Source: Streptomyces camponoticapitis (GTDB taxonomy: Bacteria > Actinomycetota > Actinomycetes > Streptomycetales > Streptomycetaceae). From it: DNA of 64,000 nucleotides. How positions within the stretch are numbered: position 1 is the stretch's first letter; every line of letters begins with the position of its first letter. The notes under the pieces are model-generated. The model made no database searches and was not told where the DNA came from. It worked only from the letters and a program-made list of their open reading frames with translations. Below are positions 8,041 to 17,500 of the stretch, in pieces. The stretch lies in NCBI RefSeq assembly GCF_014646115.1, contig NZ_BMMV01000008.1:248001-312000 (forward strand), read 5' to 3'. The translations under genes and the position numbers were made by a program.

Positions 8041-8724
8041 TCAGACCAGGGCGGCGGCGGCCCCGGAGGCCGTCGTACGGATCGGATGCGCGCCGCGGTC
8101 CGGTGGGCCGCGCCGGGACACGTCGTGGGCCAGCACGGCGCCGCGCGGCCGGTGGGGCGCGCGGGAGCGGTGCCGTACACGCGGCGGTACGGCGAGCGGC
8201 CGGGGCGCGGCGAGCAGCAGCCCCAGCGGGGTGAACGCGAAGGCGGCGACGGTGCGGGCGAGCCGGAAGAACGCGGCCTCACCGCGGGCCAGCCAGAGCG
8301 CGCAGACCGCGCCGGCGAGCAGGTGCGCGGCGAGCATGCCCGGCGAGGTGTCCCCGGCGGCGGCCAGGACGGCGGTCGGCGTGCCGCCGACTCCCTCCAC
8401 GCCCGCGCCCTGGCCCATGTCCATGCCCGCCGTCGCGTGGGTGTGGTCCGGCGACGGCACCGCGCCGTCCGTCCCGACGGCGGAGAACGTCACGTGCAGC
8501 GCGGCCTGCGCGCCGAGCACGGCGGGTCCGATGAAGCCGATGCCCCGGCGCCGTCCGGCCGCGAGCCACGACAGAACGGCGATCGCGGCGAATGCCGCCG
8601 TAAGGGCACCGAGCGGAATTTCATGCGCGGACATGGACGAATGCCCCATGGCAGCCAGTGTCACGCACACCGCCGCGAGGACCGCGGCCCGCAAGGCGCG
8701 CATCGGCGACCGGGCATCTGTCAT
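8041..8724 (-). CDS. Small integral membrane protein with Met/His-rich loop, PepSY partner
   Basis: The protein has 227 residues from ATG 8724. Hydrophobic segments occur at about residues 10-28 (LRAAVLAAVCVTLAAMG), 36-54 and 60-80, then at about 120-150 and 155-175. Between them lies the extracytoplasmic stretch SPDHTHATAGMDMGQGAG, rich in His and Met like copper-binding loops. MGHSSMSAHE near the first segment adds to that. The C-terminal 50 residues are Arg/Pro/Ala-rich and probably cytoplasmic. The stop is 55 bp before the PepSY start on the same strand. I do not recognise a named family; a metal role is inferred from composition and neighbourhood only. Confidence 0.7.
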   Translation of the reverse strand: MTDARSPMRALRAAVLAAVCVTLAAMGHSSMSAHEIPLGALTAAFAAIAVLSWLAAGRRRGIGFIGPAVLGAQAALHVTFSAVGTDGAVPSPDHTHATAGMDMGQGAGVEGVGGTPTAVLAAAGDTSPGMLAAHLLAGAVCALWLARGEAAFFRLARTVAAFAFTPLGLLLAAPRPLAVPPRVRHRSRAPHRPRGAVLAHDVSRRGPPDRGAHPIRTTASGAAAALV

Positions 8725-8843
8725 GGTGCGCTCATGCTGCCATTCCCGTGGCGTGTGCGGCAGATGGTGCGAACGGCGCTGACCTGCTATGCCCGCAGCA
8801 GAACGGATCCGGTAATCGGACAGCCCCGTGCCAGAGTTGAGGG

Positions 8844-9875
8844 ATGAGACTTCTGATACTGGGTGGCACCGAGTTCGTCGGCCGCGCCGTGGCCGAGGCC
8901 GCGCTGGCGCGGGAGTGGCAGGTGACCGTGTTCCACCGGGGCCGTCACGAGGCGCCGGCGGGCGTCCGCGTCCTGCACGGCGACCGCACCGCGCCGGACG
9001 GCCTCGCGGCCCTCACCGCCGGCGCTCCGGGCACTCCCGGCACCGGCGGCACCGATGACACCGCCCCGGAATGGGACGTGGTCGTCGACACCTGGTCGGG
9101 CGCGCCGTCCGTCGTCCTCGACGCGGCCCGGCTGCTGGCCGACCGGGCGGGCCGCTACGCGTACATCTCCAGCCGTTCCGTGTACGCGTATCCGACCCCC
9201 GCCGGGCTCCCCGAGGACGGTCCGCTGGTGGAGGGCGCGTCGGCCGACGCGGAAGCGAGTGACTACGCGCGGGACAAGCGCGGCGGCGAACTGGCCGCCG
9301 AGGCGGCCTTCGGCGACCGCGCGCTCCTGGTGCGCGCCGGCCTGATCCTCGGTCCGTGGGAGAACGTGGGGCGGCTGCCGTGGTGGCTGGGGCGGATCGC
9401 GCGCGGCGGCCCTGTACTCGCGCCCGGACCGCGCGACAACCCGTTGCAGTACATCGACGTACGCGACCTCGCCGAGTGGACCCTCGACGCGGCGGCGCGC
9501 GGCCTCGGGGGCGCCTACAACCTGGTGAGTCCGCCGGGTCACGTCACGATGGGCGGGCTGCTGGACGCGTGCGTCGAGGTCACCGGGTCGGACGCGGAGC
9601 TGCGCTGGACGGACCCGGACACGGTCCTCGCCGCCGGTGTCGAGCCCTGGACGCAGCTGCCGATCTGGCTGCCGCGCGGTGAGGTGCACGACATGATGCA
9701 CAGGGGTGACGTCTCCAAGGCGCTCGCGACGGGGCTCCGGTGCCGGCCGGCGGAGGAGACCGTCGCCGACACCTGGGCGTGGCTCCGGTCGATCGGCGGC
9801 GAGGCCCCGCAGCGTCCGGACCGCCCGAGGCTCGGGCTCGCACCGGAGGTGGAGGTGGACCTGCTGGCCCGCTGA
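8844..9875 (+). CDS. NAD-dependent epimerase/dehydratase (extended SDR)
   Basis: The protein has 343 residues. The N-terminus MRLLILGGTEFVGRAVAE gives the GGxxFxG nucleotide-binding loop of atypical extended SDRs. YAYISSRSVYAYP carries the Ser of the active site, and the YxxxK signature is represented by DYARDKRGGE (Tyr-Ala-Arg-Asp-Lys). LLVRAGLILGPWE is the usual substrate-side strand. It could act on nucleotide sugars or reduce flavonoid-type substrates; nothing in the neighbourhood decides. GAGGG lies very close to the ATG. It is divergent from the PepSY pair across 119 bp. Confidence 0.85.
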   Translation: MRLLILGGTEFVGRAVAEAALAREWQVTVFHRGRHEAPAGVRVLHGDRTAPDGLAALTAGAPGTPGTGGTDDTAPEWDVVVDTWSGAPSVVLDAARLLADRAGRYAYISSRSVYAYPTPAGLPEDGPLVEGASADAEASDYARDKRGGELAAEAAFGDRALLVRAGLILGPWENVGRLPWWLGRIARGGPVLAPGPRDNPLQYIDVRDLAEWTLDAAARGLGGAYNLVSPPGHVTMGGLLDACVEVTGSDAELRWTDPDTVLAAGVEPWTQLPIWLPRGEVHDMMHRGDVSKALATGLRCRPAEETVADTWAWLRSIGGEAPQRPDRPRLGLAPEVEVDLLAR

Positions 9876-10160
9876 GCCCTCCGGCGTCTGTCGGCCGGCC
9901 GACTCGCGGCGCGCCGACCCGCCCACTCCCTCACCTCCCGGCCTGCCCCCCCGATCCGGCGACGCTCGGTGACGGGCCCGTCGCGGAGGCAGCTCACGGG
10001 GGGAGTGCGGGGGTCCCCGAGTGGTGCTAGGTACACCCCCGATTGGGGGCGGAAACCGCTCACGTGCGACCGGCGCCGCACGGCAGACTTATGGCCGTGC
10101 CCGTCAGAGGGCGAAGGGCCGGTCGCCGTCGGGGCACGGGCGACGAGGAGAGGACTCACC

Positions 10161-11426
10161 ATGAACGGGAAGAAGATGCTCGCCGAGGCGGGCAGGACCA
10201 CGGGCCGGGGGCTGGTACTGGCGGTGACCGCCCTGGCCGGCTCCATCACACTGTTCGTCCTCTCGGTGCTCTCGATCACCTTCGTCCTGCTCGGCATCGG
10301 CTTCTTCTCCACCCCGTACGTGCTGACCGCGGTGCGGGCGCACGCCAACCGCCGCCGGCTGCTCGCGGCCACCTGGTCGGACGTCAGGATCCCGGTGCCG
10401 TACCGCCCGATGCCGGCCGATCTGCGCACCGGCGTCACCGGCCACGTGGAGCGGACCACGCTGATGCTGAAGGACCCGGCGACCTGGCGGGACCTGACGT
10501 GGCTGCTGGTGGACATGACCGTGGGGGCGACGGTCGCCCTGATCTCCGTGGGCCTGTTCATCTATCCGCTGGACGGGCTGGTGCTGGCGGCCGGTCTCTG
10601 GAAGGTCTTCGAGGACAACCCGTTCTGGTACGGCTTCGTCCCGGTCGACAGCCAGCTGACGGGCCTGCTCGCGGCGGCACTGGGCGCGGCGATCGCGGCG
10701 GTCGGTCTCCGTTACGGCGGCGACATCCAGCGCGGCCACTTCCTGCTCGCCAAGTCGCTGCTCGCCCCCAACCAGGACCAGGAGCTGGCCCAGCGGGTCG
10801 CCCATCTCACCGAGACGCGGCACGACGCCGTGGACTCCTCCGCCGCCGAACTCCGCCGGATCGAGCGGGATCTGCACGACGGCGCACAGGCCCGACTGGT
10901 CGCCATGGGCATGGACCTGGGCACGATCGAGGCGCTCATCGAGAAGAACCCGGCCAAGGCCAAGGAGCTCATCGCCAACGCCCGTCAGTCCTCCGCCGAG
11001 GCGCTGACCGAGCTGCGCGACCTGGTCAGGGGCATCCACCCGCCGGTGCTCGCCGAGCGCGGTCTGGGCGACGCGGTGAAGGCGCTGGCGCTGCGGCTGC
11101 CGGTGGAGACCGACGTACAGGTGGATCTGCGGGGCCGGGCCGACGCGCCGGTGGAGTCGGCCGCGTACTTCGCGGTGAGTGAGATCCTCACCAACGCGAT
11201 CAAGCACTCGAACGCGGACCGGATCTGGATCGACATGATCCACTCGGACTCCATGCTGCGTGTCGCGATCGGCGACAACGGCGAGGGCGGCGCGAAGATC
11301 GGTTCCGGTACGGGGCTGAGCGGACTGGAGCGCCGACTCGGTACATTCGACGGCATCCTGGCCGTCAGCAGCCCTGAGGGCGGCCCCACCATGGTCACCG
11401 TGGAGATCCCTTGCGAGTTGTCCTAG
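10161..11426 (+). CDS. Sensor histidine kinase, NarL/DesK-type, with membrane sensor domain
   Basis: The protein has 421 residues; ATG 10161 follows GAGGAGAGGA. An N-terminal membrane region (about residues 20-200) with hydrophobic helices such as SITLFVLSVLSITFVLLGIG and ATVALISVGLFIY fits the putative-sensor domain common in actinomycete kinases. The dimerisation/phosphoacceptor block is RRIERDLHDGAQARL with His239. The HATPase part shows EILTNAIKHSNA (N box), GDNGEGG and GTGLSGLERRL (G boxes). It phosphorylates the regulator encoded next, whose TTG start overlaps the kinase end by 16 bp. The external signal is unknown; short extracytoplasmic loops suggest a membrane-state sensor. Confidence 0.93.
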   Translation: MNGKKMLAEAGRTTGRGLVLAVTALAGSITLFVLSVLSITFVLLGIGFFSTPYVLTAVRAHANRRRLLAATWSDVRIPVPYRPMPADLRTGVTGHVERTTLMLKDPATWRDLTWLLVDMTVGATVALISVGLFIYPLDGLVLAAGLWKVFEDNPFWYGFVPVDSQLTGLLAAALGAAIAAVGLRYGGDIQRGHFLLAKSLLAPNQDQELAQRVAHLTETRHDAVDSSAAELRRIERDLHDGAQARLVAMGMDLGTIEALIEKNPAKAKELIANARQSSAEALTELRDLVRGIHPPVLAERGLGDAVKALALRLPVETDVQVDLRGRADAPVESAAYFAVSEILTNAIKHSNADRIWIDMIHSDSMLRVAIGDNGEGGAKIGSGTGLSGLERRLGTFDGILAVSSPEGGPTMVTVEIPCELS

Positions 11427-12064
11427 CCGAAGACCTCTTCCTGCTCCGTGACGGTCTGGTCCGGATGCTGGAGGCGTACGACTTCGAGGTCCTGGCCGCC
11501 GTGGAGACCGGACCCGAACTGACCAAAGCATTCGCGGAGCTGGAGCCGGACGTCGCTGTCGTCGACGTCCGGCTTCCGCCGTCCCACACCGACGAGGGCC
11601 TCCAGTGCGCCCTCGCGGCGCGCCGGGACCGGCCCGGACTGCCGGTCCTGGTCCTGTCGCAGCACGTGGAGCAGTTGTACGCGCGGGAGTTGCTGGCCGA
11701 CGGCAACGGCGGCATCGGGTATCTGCTCAAGGACCGGGTCTTCGACGCGGACCAGTTCATCGACGCGGTGCGGCGGGTCGCGGCCGGCGGTACGGCGATG
11801 GACCCCCAGGTGATCCAGCAACTCCTCTCCCGCAGGGCCCAGGACAAGCCGATCGGCCAGCTGACGCCGCGTGAGCGCGAGGTGATGGAGCTGATGGCGC
11901 AGGGCAGGTCGAACGCGGCGATCGCCTCCCAACTCGTCGTCACGGAGCGGGCGGTGTCCAAGCACACCTCGAACATCTTCGGGAAGCTGGGGCTGCCGGT
12001 GTCGGACGACGACAACCGGCGGGTGCTCGCGGTGATCGCCTATCTGGACCGGGGGCAGCAGTGA
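11411..12064 (+). CDS. NarL/LuxR-type response regulator, cognate of the upstream kinase
   Basis: The protein has 217 residues from a TTG start that overlaps the kinase gene. The receiver domain has acidic residues Glu7-Asp8, phosphoacceptor Asp52 (VAVVDVRLPP) and Lys107 (YLLKDRV). The LuxR HTH (about 150-212) reads LTPREREVMELMAQGRSNAAIA then TERAVSKHTSNIFGKLGL. Coupled translation with the kinase fixes the pair. Targets are not visible; the DUF1996 gene after the terminator is a possible but unproven one. Confidence 0.93.
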   Translation: MRVVLAEDLFLLRDGLVRMLEAYDFEVLAAVETGPELTKAFAELEPDVAVVDVRLPPSHTDEGLQCALAARRDRPGLPVLVLSQHVEQLYARELLADGNGGIGYLLKDRVFDADQFIDAVRRVAAGGTAMDPQVIQQLLSRRAQDKPIGQLTPREREVMELMAQGRSNAAIASQLVVTERAVSKHTSNIFGKLGLPVSDDDNRRVLAVIAYLDRGQQ

Positions 12065-12068
12065 CGGA

Positions 12069-12097
12069 CCAGGGCCTGTCCGGCGGACGGGCCCTGG
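12069..12097 (+). terminator. Terminator hairpin of the two-component operon
   Basis: CCAGGGCC and GGCCCTGG form the outer stem, and GTCC/GGAC extends it inward, 4 bp after the regulator stop. There is no U tract, as is usual in Streptomyces. Confidence 0.75.
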
Positions 12098-12287
12098 CGG
12101 GCGGCGCTCGCTGAAGAGGTACGCCGGGCGGGGCGTGTTGAGGGCATCCGCCCGGTTTGTTGATGGAGATTTCTATGAATTCCTTGTGCGGCTGAACAGG
12201 CCGCGAATGACGTCCGTATGGAACGGAGCGCTTCCTCCCCCCGCCGGAGACCCCCCTGAGAACCGGCACTGAAGCTTGAGGAGTTCC

Positions 12288-13799
12288 ATGGGACGCACGT
12301 CAAGAAAACGCTCGACACTGGCGAACCGGGCCATCGCGGCCGCGGCTGCCTTGATTCTGGGCGGGGGTGGGCTGGTAGCGGTAAATGTCTACGCATCCGC
12401 GGGAGAAGGCCGCTCCGGTCAGGATCAGCAGATCCAGAATGCCGGGCGCCAGATGTCCACCATCGACTGTCCGGAAGTCGCGAATGAGATCACCAAGGTG
12501 CCGAGGCGTGCCCGTGCCCAGGTCGACCGGGAACTCGCCCGGATGGACACGCAGATAACTGTTGCGTACAAGCGGTTCGCCGACAACAAAACGAAGTTGG
12601 AGAGGGACCCGAGACTTACCGAGAAGAAGATTCTGAAGCCGCTGAAGCAGCAGCGGCTCGCCAGCCTCAAGCGCATCCAGTCCGCGCTCAAGCGCGCCGG
12701 GCACTGGCAGAAGGGCCTGCAGTCGCTGGCGCCGTGCACCATGCGCCCCGACGACACCCCGAACGAGGGTGACCCGGGCGGCGGCCAGAACGGCGGCCAG
12801 GGTCAGAACGGTGGCCAGAACGCCGGGCAGGACGGCGGCCAGGACGGTGGTCAGGGTCAGAACGCGGGCCAGGGCGGCGACACCGGCGGCGGCGAGCAGC
12901 CGCCACCGCCCGGCAACGGTCCCGATGCCTCGGACTTCGTCGACATCGAGTCCGTCGAGCCCAACGTGCAGCAGCCGCAGGAGCAGGAGCAGGCTTCGAC
13001 CGGCACCTTCACCACCGACTGCGGGCGGAACGAGAACGGTCTCTTCAACTCGGACAACGTCATCGCCGCGCCCGGTGTGAGCAACGGCGCCCACCACAAG
13101 CACGACTACGTGGGCAACCAGGCCAACAACGCCTTCGCGAGCGACGACGACCTCGCCAACGGTGAGACGACCTGCAACGAGCAGGGTGACAAGTCCACCT
13201 ACTACTGGCCGGTGATCCGCCTCCAGAACGGTCAGAACGAGGACGACGCCAACGAGGACGGCGGCGGCAAGGACGGCAACGTCGGCGAGATCCAGACCCC
13301 GTCCGAGGTCACACTGCAATTCGCCGGAAACGCCACGTCCAAGGTCACGGCAATGCCCCGATTCCTCCGCATCATCACCGGTGACGCGAAGGCGTTCGTC
13401 AACGGCGACGCCAACGCCAATGCCTCGTGGAGCTGCACCGGATTCGAGGACCGTCAGCTGAAGGACAAATACCCGATCTGCCCCGCCGGCAGCCAGGTCG
13501 TGCGTTCGTTCGACTTCCAGAGCTGCTGGGACGGACAGAACACCGACAGCGCCAATCACCGTACGCATGTCGCGTTCGCCGACGAGAACGGTCAGTGCCA
13601 GGAGGGATTCCAGGCGATTCCGCAGCTGAAGCAGCGGATCGTGTACGACCTCCCGCCGGGTCCCGGATTCGCGGTGGACTCGTTCCCGGAGCAGTTGCAC
13701 AAGCCCGTCACCGACCACGGAGACTTCATCAATGTCTTCGACGAGGACGTGATGAACAAGATGGTCGACTGCATCAACACCGGCAAGGAATGCAACTGA
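12288..13799 (+). CDS. Secreted DUF1996 domain protein
   Basis: The protein has 503 residues. ATG 12288 is chosen because GAGGAG precedes it; a TTG 12 nt upstream lies inside that ribosome site. Residues 1-40 are a signal peptide (basic start, then AIAAAAALILGGGGLVAVNVYA). Residues about 50-150 are helical and charged (REL..ARMDTQITVAYKRFADN). A Gly/Gln/Asn linker of GGQNGGQ-type repeats covers about 165-205. The C-terminal 270 residues are DUF1996, with GAHHKHDYVGNQANNAFAS, STYYWPVIRLQ, SFDFQSCWDGQN and NHRTHVAF. Its Cys are spaced for disulphides. The family is common in secreted actinomycete and fungal proteins; its activity is unproven. Its 5' untranslated region is over 150 bp. Confidence 0.88.
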   Translation: MGRTSRKRSTLANRAIAAAAALILGGGGLVAVNVYASAGEGRSGQDQQIQNAGRQMSTIDCPEVANEITKVPRRARAQVDRELARMDTQITVAYKRFADNKTKLERDPRLTEKKILKPLKQQRLASLKRIQSALKRAGHWQKGLQSLAPCTMRPDDTPNEGDPGGGQNGGQGQNGGQNAGQDGGQDGGQGQNAGQGGDTGGGEQPPPPGNGPDASDFVDIESVEPNVQQPQEQEQASTGTFTTDCGRNENGLFNSDNVIAAPGVSNGAHHKHDYVGNQANNAFASDDDLANGETTCNEQGDKSTYYWPVIRLQNGQNEDDANEDGGGKDGNVGEIQTPSEVTLQFAGNATSKVTAMPRFLRIITGDAKAFVNGDANANASWSCTGFEDRQLKDKYPICPAGSQVVRSFDFQSCWDGQNTDSANHRTHVAFADENGQCQEGFQAIPQLKQRIVYDLPPGPGFAVDSFPEQLHKPVTDHGDFINVFDEDVMNKMVDCINTGKECN

Positions 13800-13833
13800 A
13801 CGGACCGCGACTAGCGGTGTGACGTAATTCTCA

Positions 13834-13869
13834 GGCGCCGGAGGGGCTGTGCTCAGCCCCTCCGGCGCC
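13834..13869. terminator. Bidirectional terminator hairpin
   Basis: GGCGCCGGAGGGGCTG and CAGCCCCTCCGGCGCC form a perfect 16-bp stem with a 4-nt loop, between the convergent DUF1996 and lipoprotein genes. One of the strongest hairpins in the window. Confidence 0.92.
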
Positions 13870-13877
13870 CGCTGTCG

Positions 13878-14384
13878 TCAGCTCTTCCTGGGGTGGCCCG
13901 AGTGGCCCCCGCTGTCGTGGCCCTCTCCCTCGTGGCCCTCGCCGTCGCCGTGGCCGCCGCTTTCGCCGCCACCGTCGTCGCCGCCCCCCGCGTGGTGCTC
14001 AGGGGCCGTCTCGACCGTCCCGCCCAGCCGGCCGCGCAGCGACTCGACCACCTTCGCGTCGCCGCTCGCGACCCACTTCCTGCCGACGAGGTACGAACCG
14101 CCGTAGTCGTTGGCCTCGTTGATCCACTCGCGCAGACCGCGGTCGGTCGCGAACGTGGTGAGGATGTATCTGCCGTAACCCGTCTTGCAGTTCGCCTGAC
14201 GCAACTCATCGGCGTCGGTCTGCACGTTCGGATCACACTTGGCTTTCTCGGCCAGCTGTTCGAGGCTCCCGGTCGCCGTCTTCGGCGTCCGGGGGGCCTC
14301 GTCGTCATTGCCGCCGCAGCCGCTCAGCAGAGCCAGGGCCAGGGCCGGCACCACCAGTGCCACTCGGGGTCGCTCGGTACGCAT
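13878..14384 (-). CDS. Lipoprotein with DUF3558-like core size and His/Gly/Asp-rich tail
   Basis: The protein has 168 residues. The signal ends in the lipobox ALLSGC with Cys23 as the lipidated residue. A compact domain (about 40-125) contains two Cys (AEKAKCDPNV, RQANCKTGYG) and GYGRYILTTFATDRGLREWI. The final 40 residues are His, Gly, Asp and Glu (GGHGDGEGHEGEGHDSGGH), a likely divalent metal-binding tail. It is exposed on the outer face of the membrane. The ATG at 14384 gives a proper signal peptide; an upstream start would add eight residues that spoil it. The family is not recognised with certainty. Confidence 0.78.
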   Translation of the reverse strand: MRTERPRVALVVPALALALLSGCGGNDDEAPRTPKTATGSLEQLAEKAKCDPNVQTDADELRQANCKTGYGRYILTTFATDRGLREWINEANDYGGSYLVGRKWVASGDAKVVESLRGRLGGTVETAPEHHAGGGDDGGGESGGHGDGEGHEGEGHDSGGHSGHPRKS

Positions 14385-14545
14385 TCGGCCATCGTGCCCT
14401 CTTTGCAAGCCCCCGCGCGAGTGAACGACGCATCACATCGTTGCCCACCCCCCTCCCCGTCATTAACGTGCGCTCCGCATGGACCTGTTGTCACACCCGT
14501 GACTTCTCACCAGTAACTCCAGCAACCGAGGACAGAGGACCGCTG

Positions 14546-17500
14546 ATGACCGAGCTGCCGAGTCCCACCCCTCCCGCCACTCCCTCCAGGCGTGCGGTGC
14601 TGGCCGGCGCCGGGGCCGCCGGAGTCGCCGTGGCGCTGGCCGCGCACTCCCCCGCCGAAGCCCGCCCCTCCGCGCCCGACGCCAGGGCCGCTGCCGCCGC
14701 GGCCGCCACCACCGCGGCACGCGCCGCCGTGGAGCGCCTGCTCCCCCGCCACGCGGACCAGTTCCGCTTCCGGCCGGTGGGTGGCGCCGAGCGGTTCCGG
14801 GTCGCCGGGTCCGCCGGACGCGTCGAGGTGTCGGGCACCGACGCCGGCGTCCTGCTGACCGGGGTGCACTGGTATCTGAAGTACGTGTGCGGCGCCCACA
14901 TCAGCTGGTCAGGCAGCCAACTCGAACTGCCCGCCAGGCTTCCCGCGCCCCGCCGCCCGCTGGAGCGCTCGGCGACCGTACGGCACCGGTTCGCCCTCAA
15001 CGACACCCACGACGGATACACCGCCCCGTACGCCGACTGGCCGCGCTGGGAGCGCCTGCTGGACGTCCTGGCCCTGCACGGCTGCAACGAGGTCCTCGTC
15101 ACCACCGGCCAGGAGGCCGTCTACCACCGGCTGCTGACCGGTTTCGGCTACTCCGACACCGAGGCCCGCACCTGGCTCCCCGCGCCCTCCCACCAGCCGT
15201 GGTGGCTGCTCCAGAACATGAGCGAGTACGGCGGCCCGCTCTCACCCGAGCTGATCGAGCGCCGCGCCGCGCTCGGCCGGCGGATCACCGACCGGATGCG
15301 CGAGCTGGGTATGGCACCCGTGCTCCCCGGCTACTTCGGCACCGTCCCCGACGACTTCGCCACCCGCAACCCGGGCGCCAGGACGGTGCCCCAGGGCATG
15401 TGGAACGGGCTGCCGCGCCCCGACTGGCTCGACCCGCGCACGCCCGTCTTCGCCGATGTCGCCGCCGCCTTCTACCGGCACCAGAGCGATCTCTTCGGCG
15501 AGGTGGACCACTTCAAGATGGATCTGCTGCACGAGGGCGGCAACGCCGGCGACGTACCGGTGCCGGACGCGGCCCGCGCGGTCGAGACGTCGCTCCACCG
15601 GGCACGCCCCGACGCGACCTGGGTGATCCTCGGCTGGCAGACCAACCCGGTGCCGGCACTCCTCGACGCCATCGACACCGACCGCGTGCTGATCGTCGAC
15701 GGCCTGTCCGACCTGGACTCGGTGACCGACCGCGAGCGGGACTGGGGCGGGGCGCCGTACGCCTTCGGGACCATCCCGAACTTCGGCGGGCGCACCACCC
15801 TGGGCGCCAACTCCGACCGCTGGACCGAGCGGTTCACGGCCTGGCGCGACAAGCCTGGCAGCGCGCTCGTCGGGACGGCGTACATGCCGGAGGCCGCCGA
15901 GCGCGACCCGGCCGCGTTCGAGCTGTTCAGCGAACTGGCCTGGCGGGAGGAGGCTGTCGACCGCGCGGGCTGGTTCCGGTCGTACGCCGATCTGCGCTAC
16001 GGCGGCGAGGACAGCGCCGCGCGGGACGCCCTCGGCGTGCTCGCGTCGACCGCGTACCGGCTGACGACCACCGACGGCCGCCCCGTCGACTCGCTCTTCT
16101 CACGCCGTCCCTCCCTCACCTCCTCCGTGGGAACGGCGTTCGACACCGCCGAGTTCGACAAGGCCTTCGGCTCACTGCTCGACGTACGGCGGGAACTGCG
16201 CGGCTCGGACGCGTATCGGTACGACGTGACGGAGCTGGCCCGGCAGGCGCTCGCCAACCGCTCCCGGCTGCTTCTGCCGCAGTTGCGCGGCGCCTTCCAG
16301 GGAGGCGACGCCGCGACCTTCCGCGCGCTGGCCGCGCTGTGGCTGAGGCTGATGCGGCTGAGCGACACGATGGCCGGGTGTCACCGTTCGTTCCTGCTCG
16401 GGCCCTGGCTGGAGGACGCCAAACGGCTGGCGACCGGTCCGGCGGAGGCCGTGACGCTGGAGTGGACGGCGCGCACGCTGATCACCACGTGGGCGGACCG
16501 GTCGGCGGCCGGGCACCTGAGCAACTACGCCAACCGCGACTGGCAGGGCCTGCTGGCCGATGTCCATCTGCCGCAGTGGCAGGCGTATCTGGACGAGCTG
16601 GCGGACGCGCTGGCCGCCGGGCGGGAGCCGAAGACCTTCGACTGGTATGTGGACGAGGAGGCGTGGACCCGGGAGCGCGGGAGCTATCCGGTGCGGGCGA
16701 CGGGGGACGCGTACCGGACGGCGCTGCGCGTACGGGAGACCCTGGCGACCGCCCCGTACCAGGGCACCGTCACCGTCACGGCCGACCCGGTCGCCTTCGC
16801 GCCGGGCAGTACGGGCACGGTAACGGCGGTCTTCAAGAACGCCAGCGGCCTGCGCGGCACGGGCCCCGTCGACTTCGCCCTGACCGGCCCCGACGCCCGC
16901 CCGGACGGCCCGACCCGGCTCTCCCCCGTCGGCCCGGCCGGCGGCGGATCCGTCTCCTGGTCGGTGACGGCCCCGGACGAACCGCTCACGGTGCCCCTGC
17001 GCCCGCTTCCGTACGAACTGGCGCTGGAGTTCGGGCCGAGCGGCGAGGAGCGCGTGCGGACCGTCCAGCGGGGCGCGGTGTACGTCGCCGGGCCGCCGGC
17101 CGCGGGCTGGCGTACGTACACCAACAACGGGGCCGTCTTCGGACAGCTCGGCGACCGCTTCGCGATCAACGGAGGCGGCCAGGACCTGTGGCGGGCGACG
17201 GCGCAGTTCGGCACGGCCTTCGTAGGAGGCGCGTTCGGGGACGGTGCGGGCGTGACACTGCGGGTGGACTCGCAGGAGAACACGGGCCCGTGGGCCCGCG
17301 CGGGCATCATCGTCCGCAACAGTCTCGCGACGGCCGGCTCCCCCGGCATCGTCAATCTGGCGGTGACGCCGTCGAACGGAGTCGTGCTCTCGTACGACAC
17401 GACGGGCGACGGCACGCTGGACACCTACCAGCGCGTCACCGGCGTCACCGCACCGGTGCTGCTGCGACTGACGCGGTCGGGGGGCCGGTTCACGGGCGCG

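Noticed and set aside
9890..9903. 14-bp palindrome GTCGGCCGGCCGAC after the epimerase gene
   Set aside because: No loop, so not a terminator, and GC-only palindromes are expected by chance here.
12170..12195. Mini-ORF of six codons (MNSLCG) in the DUF1996 upstream region
   Set aside because: It has GGAG upstream, but is too short to support by sequence alone and has no leader pattern.
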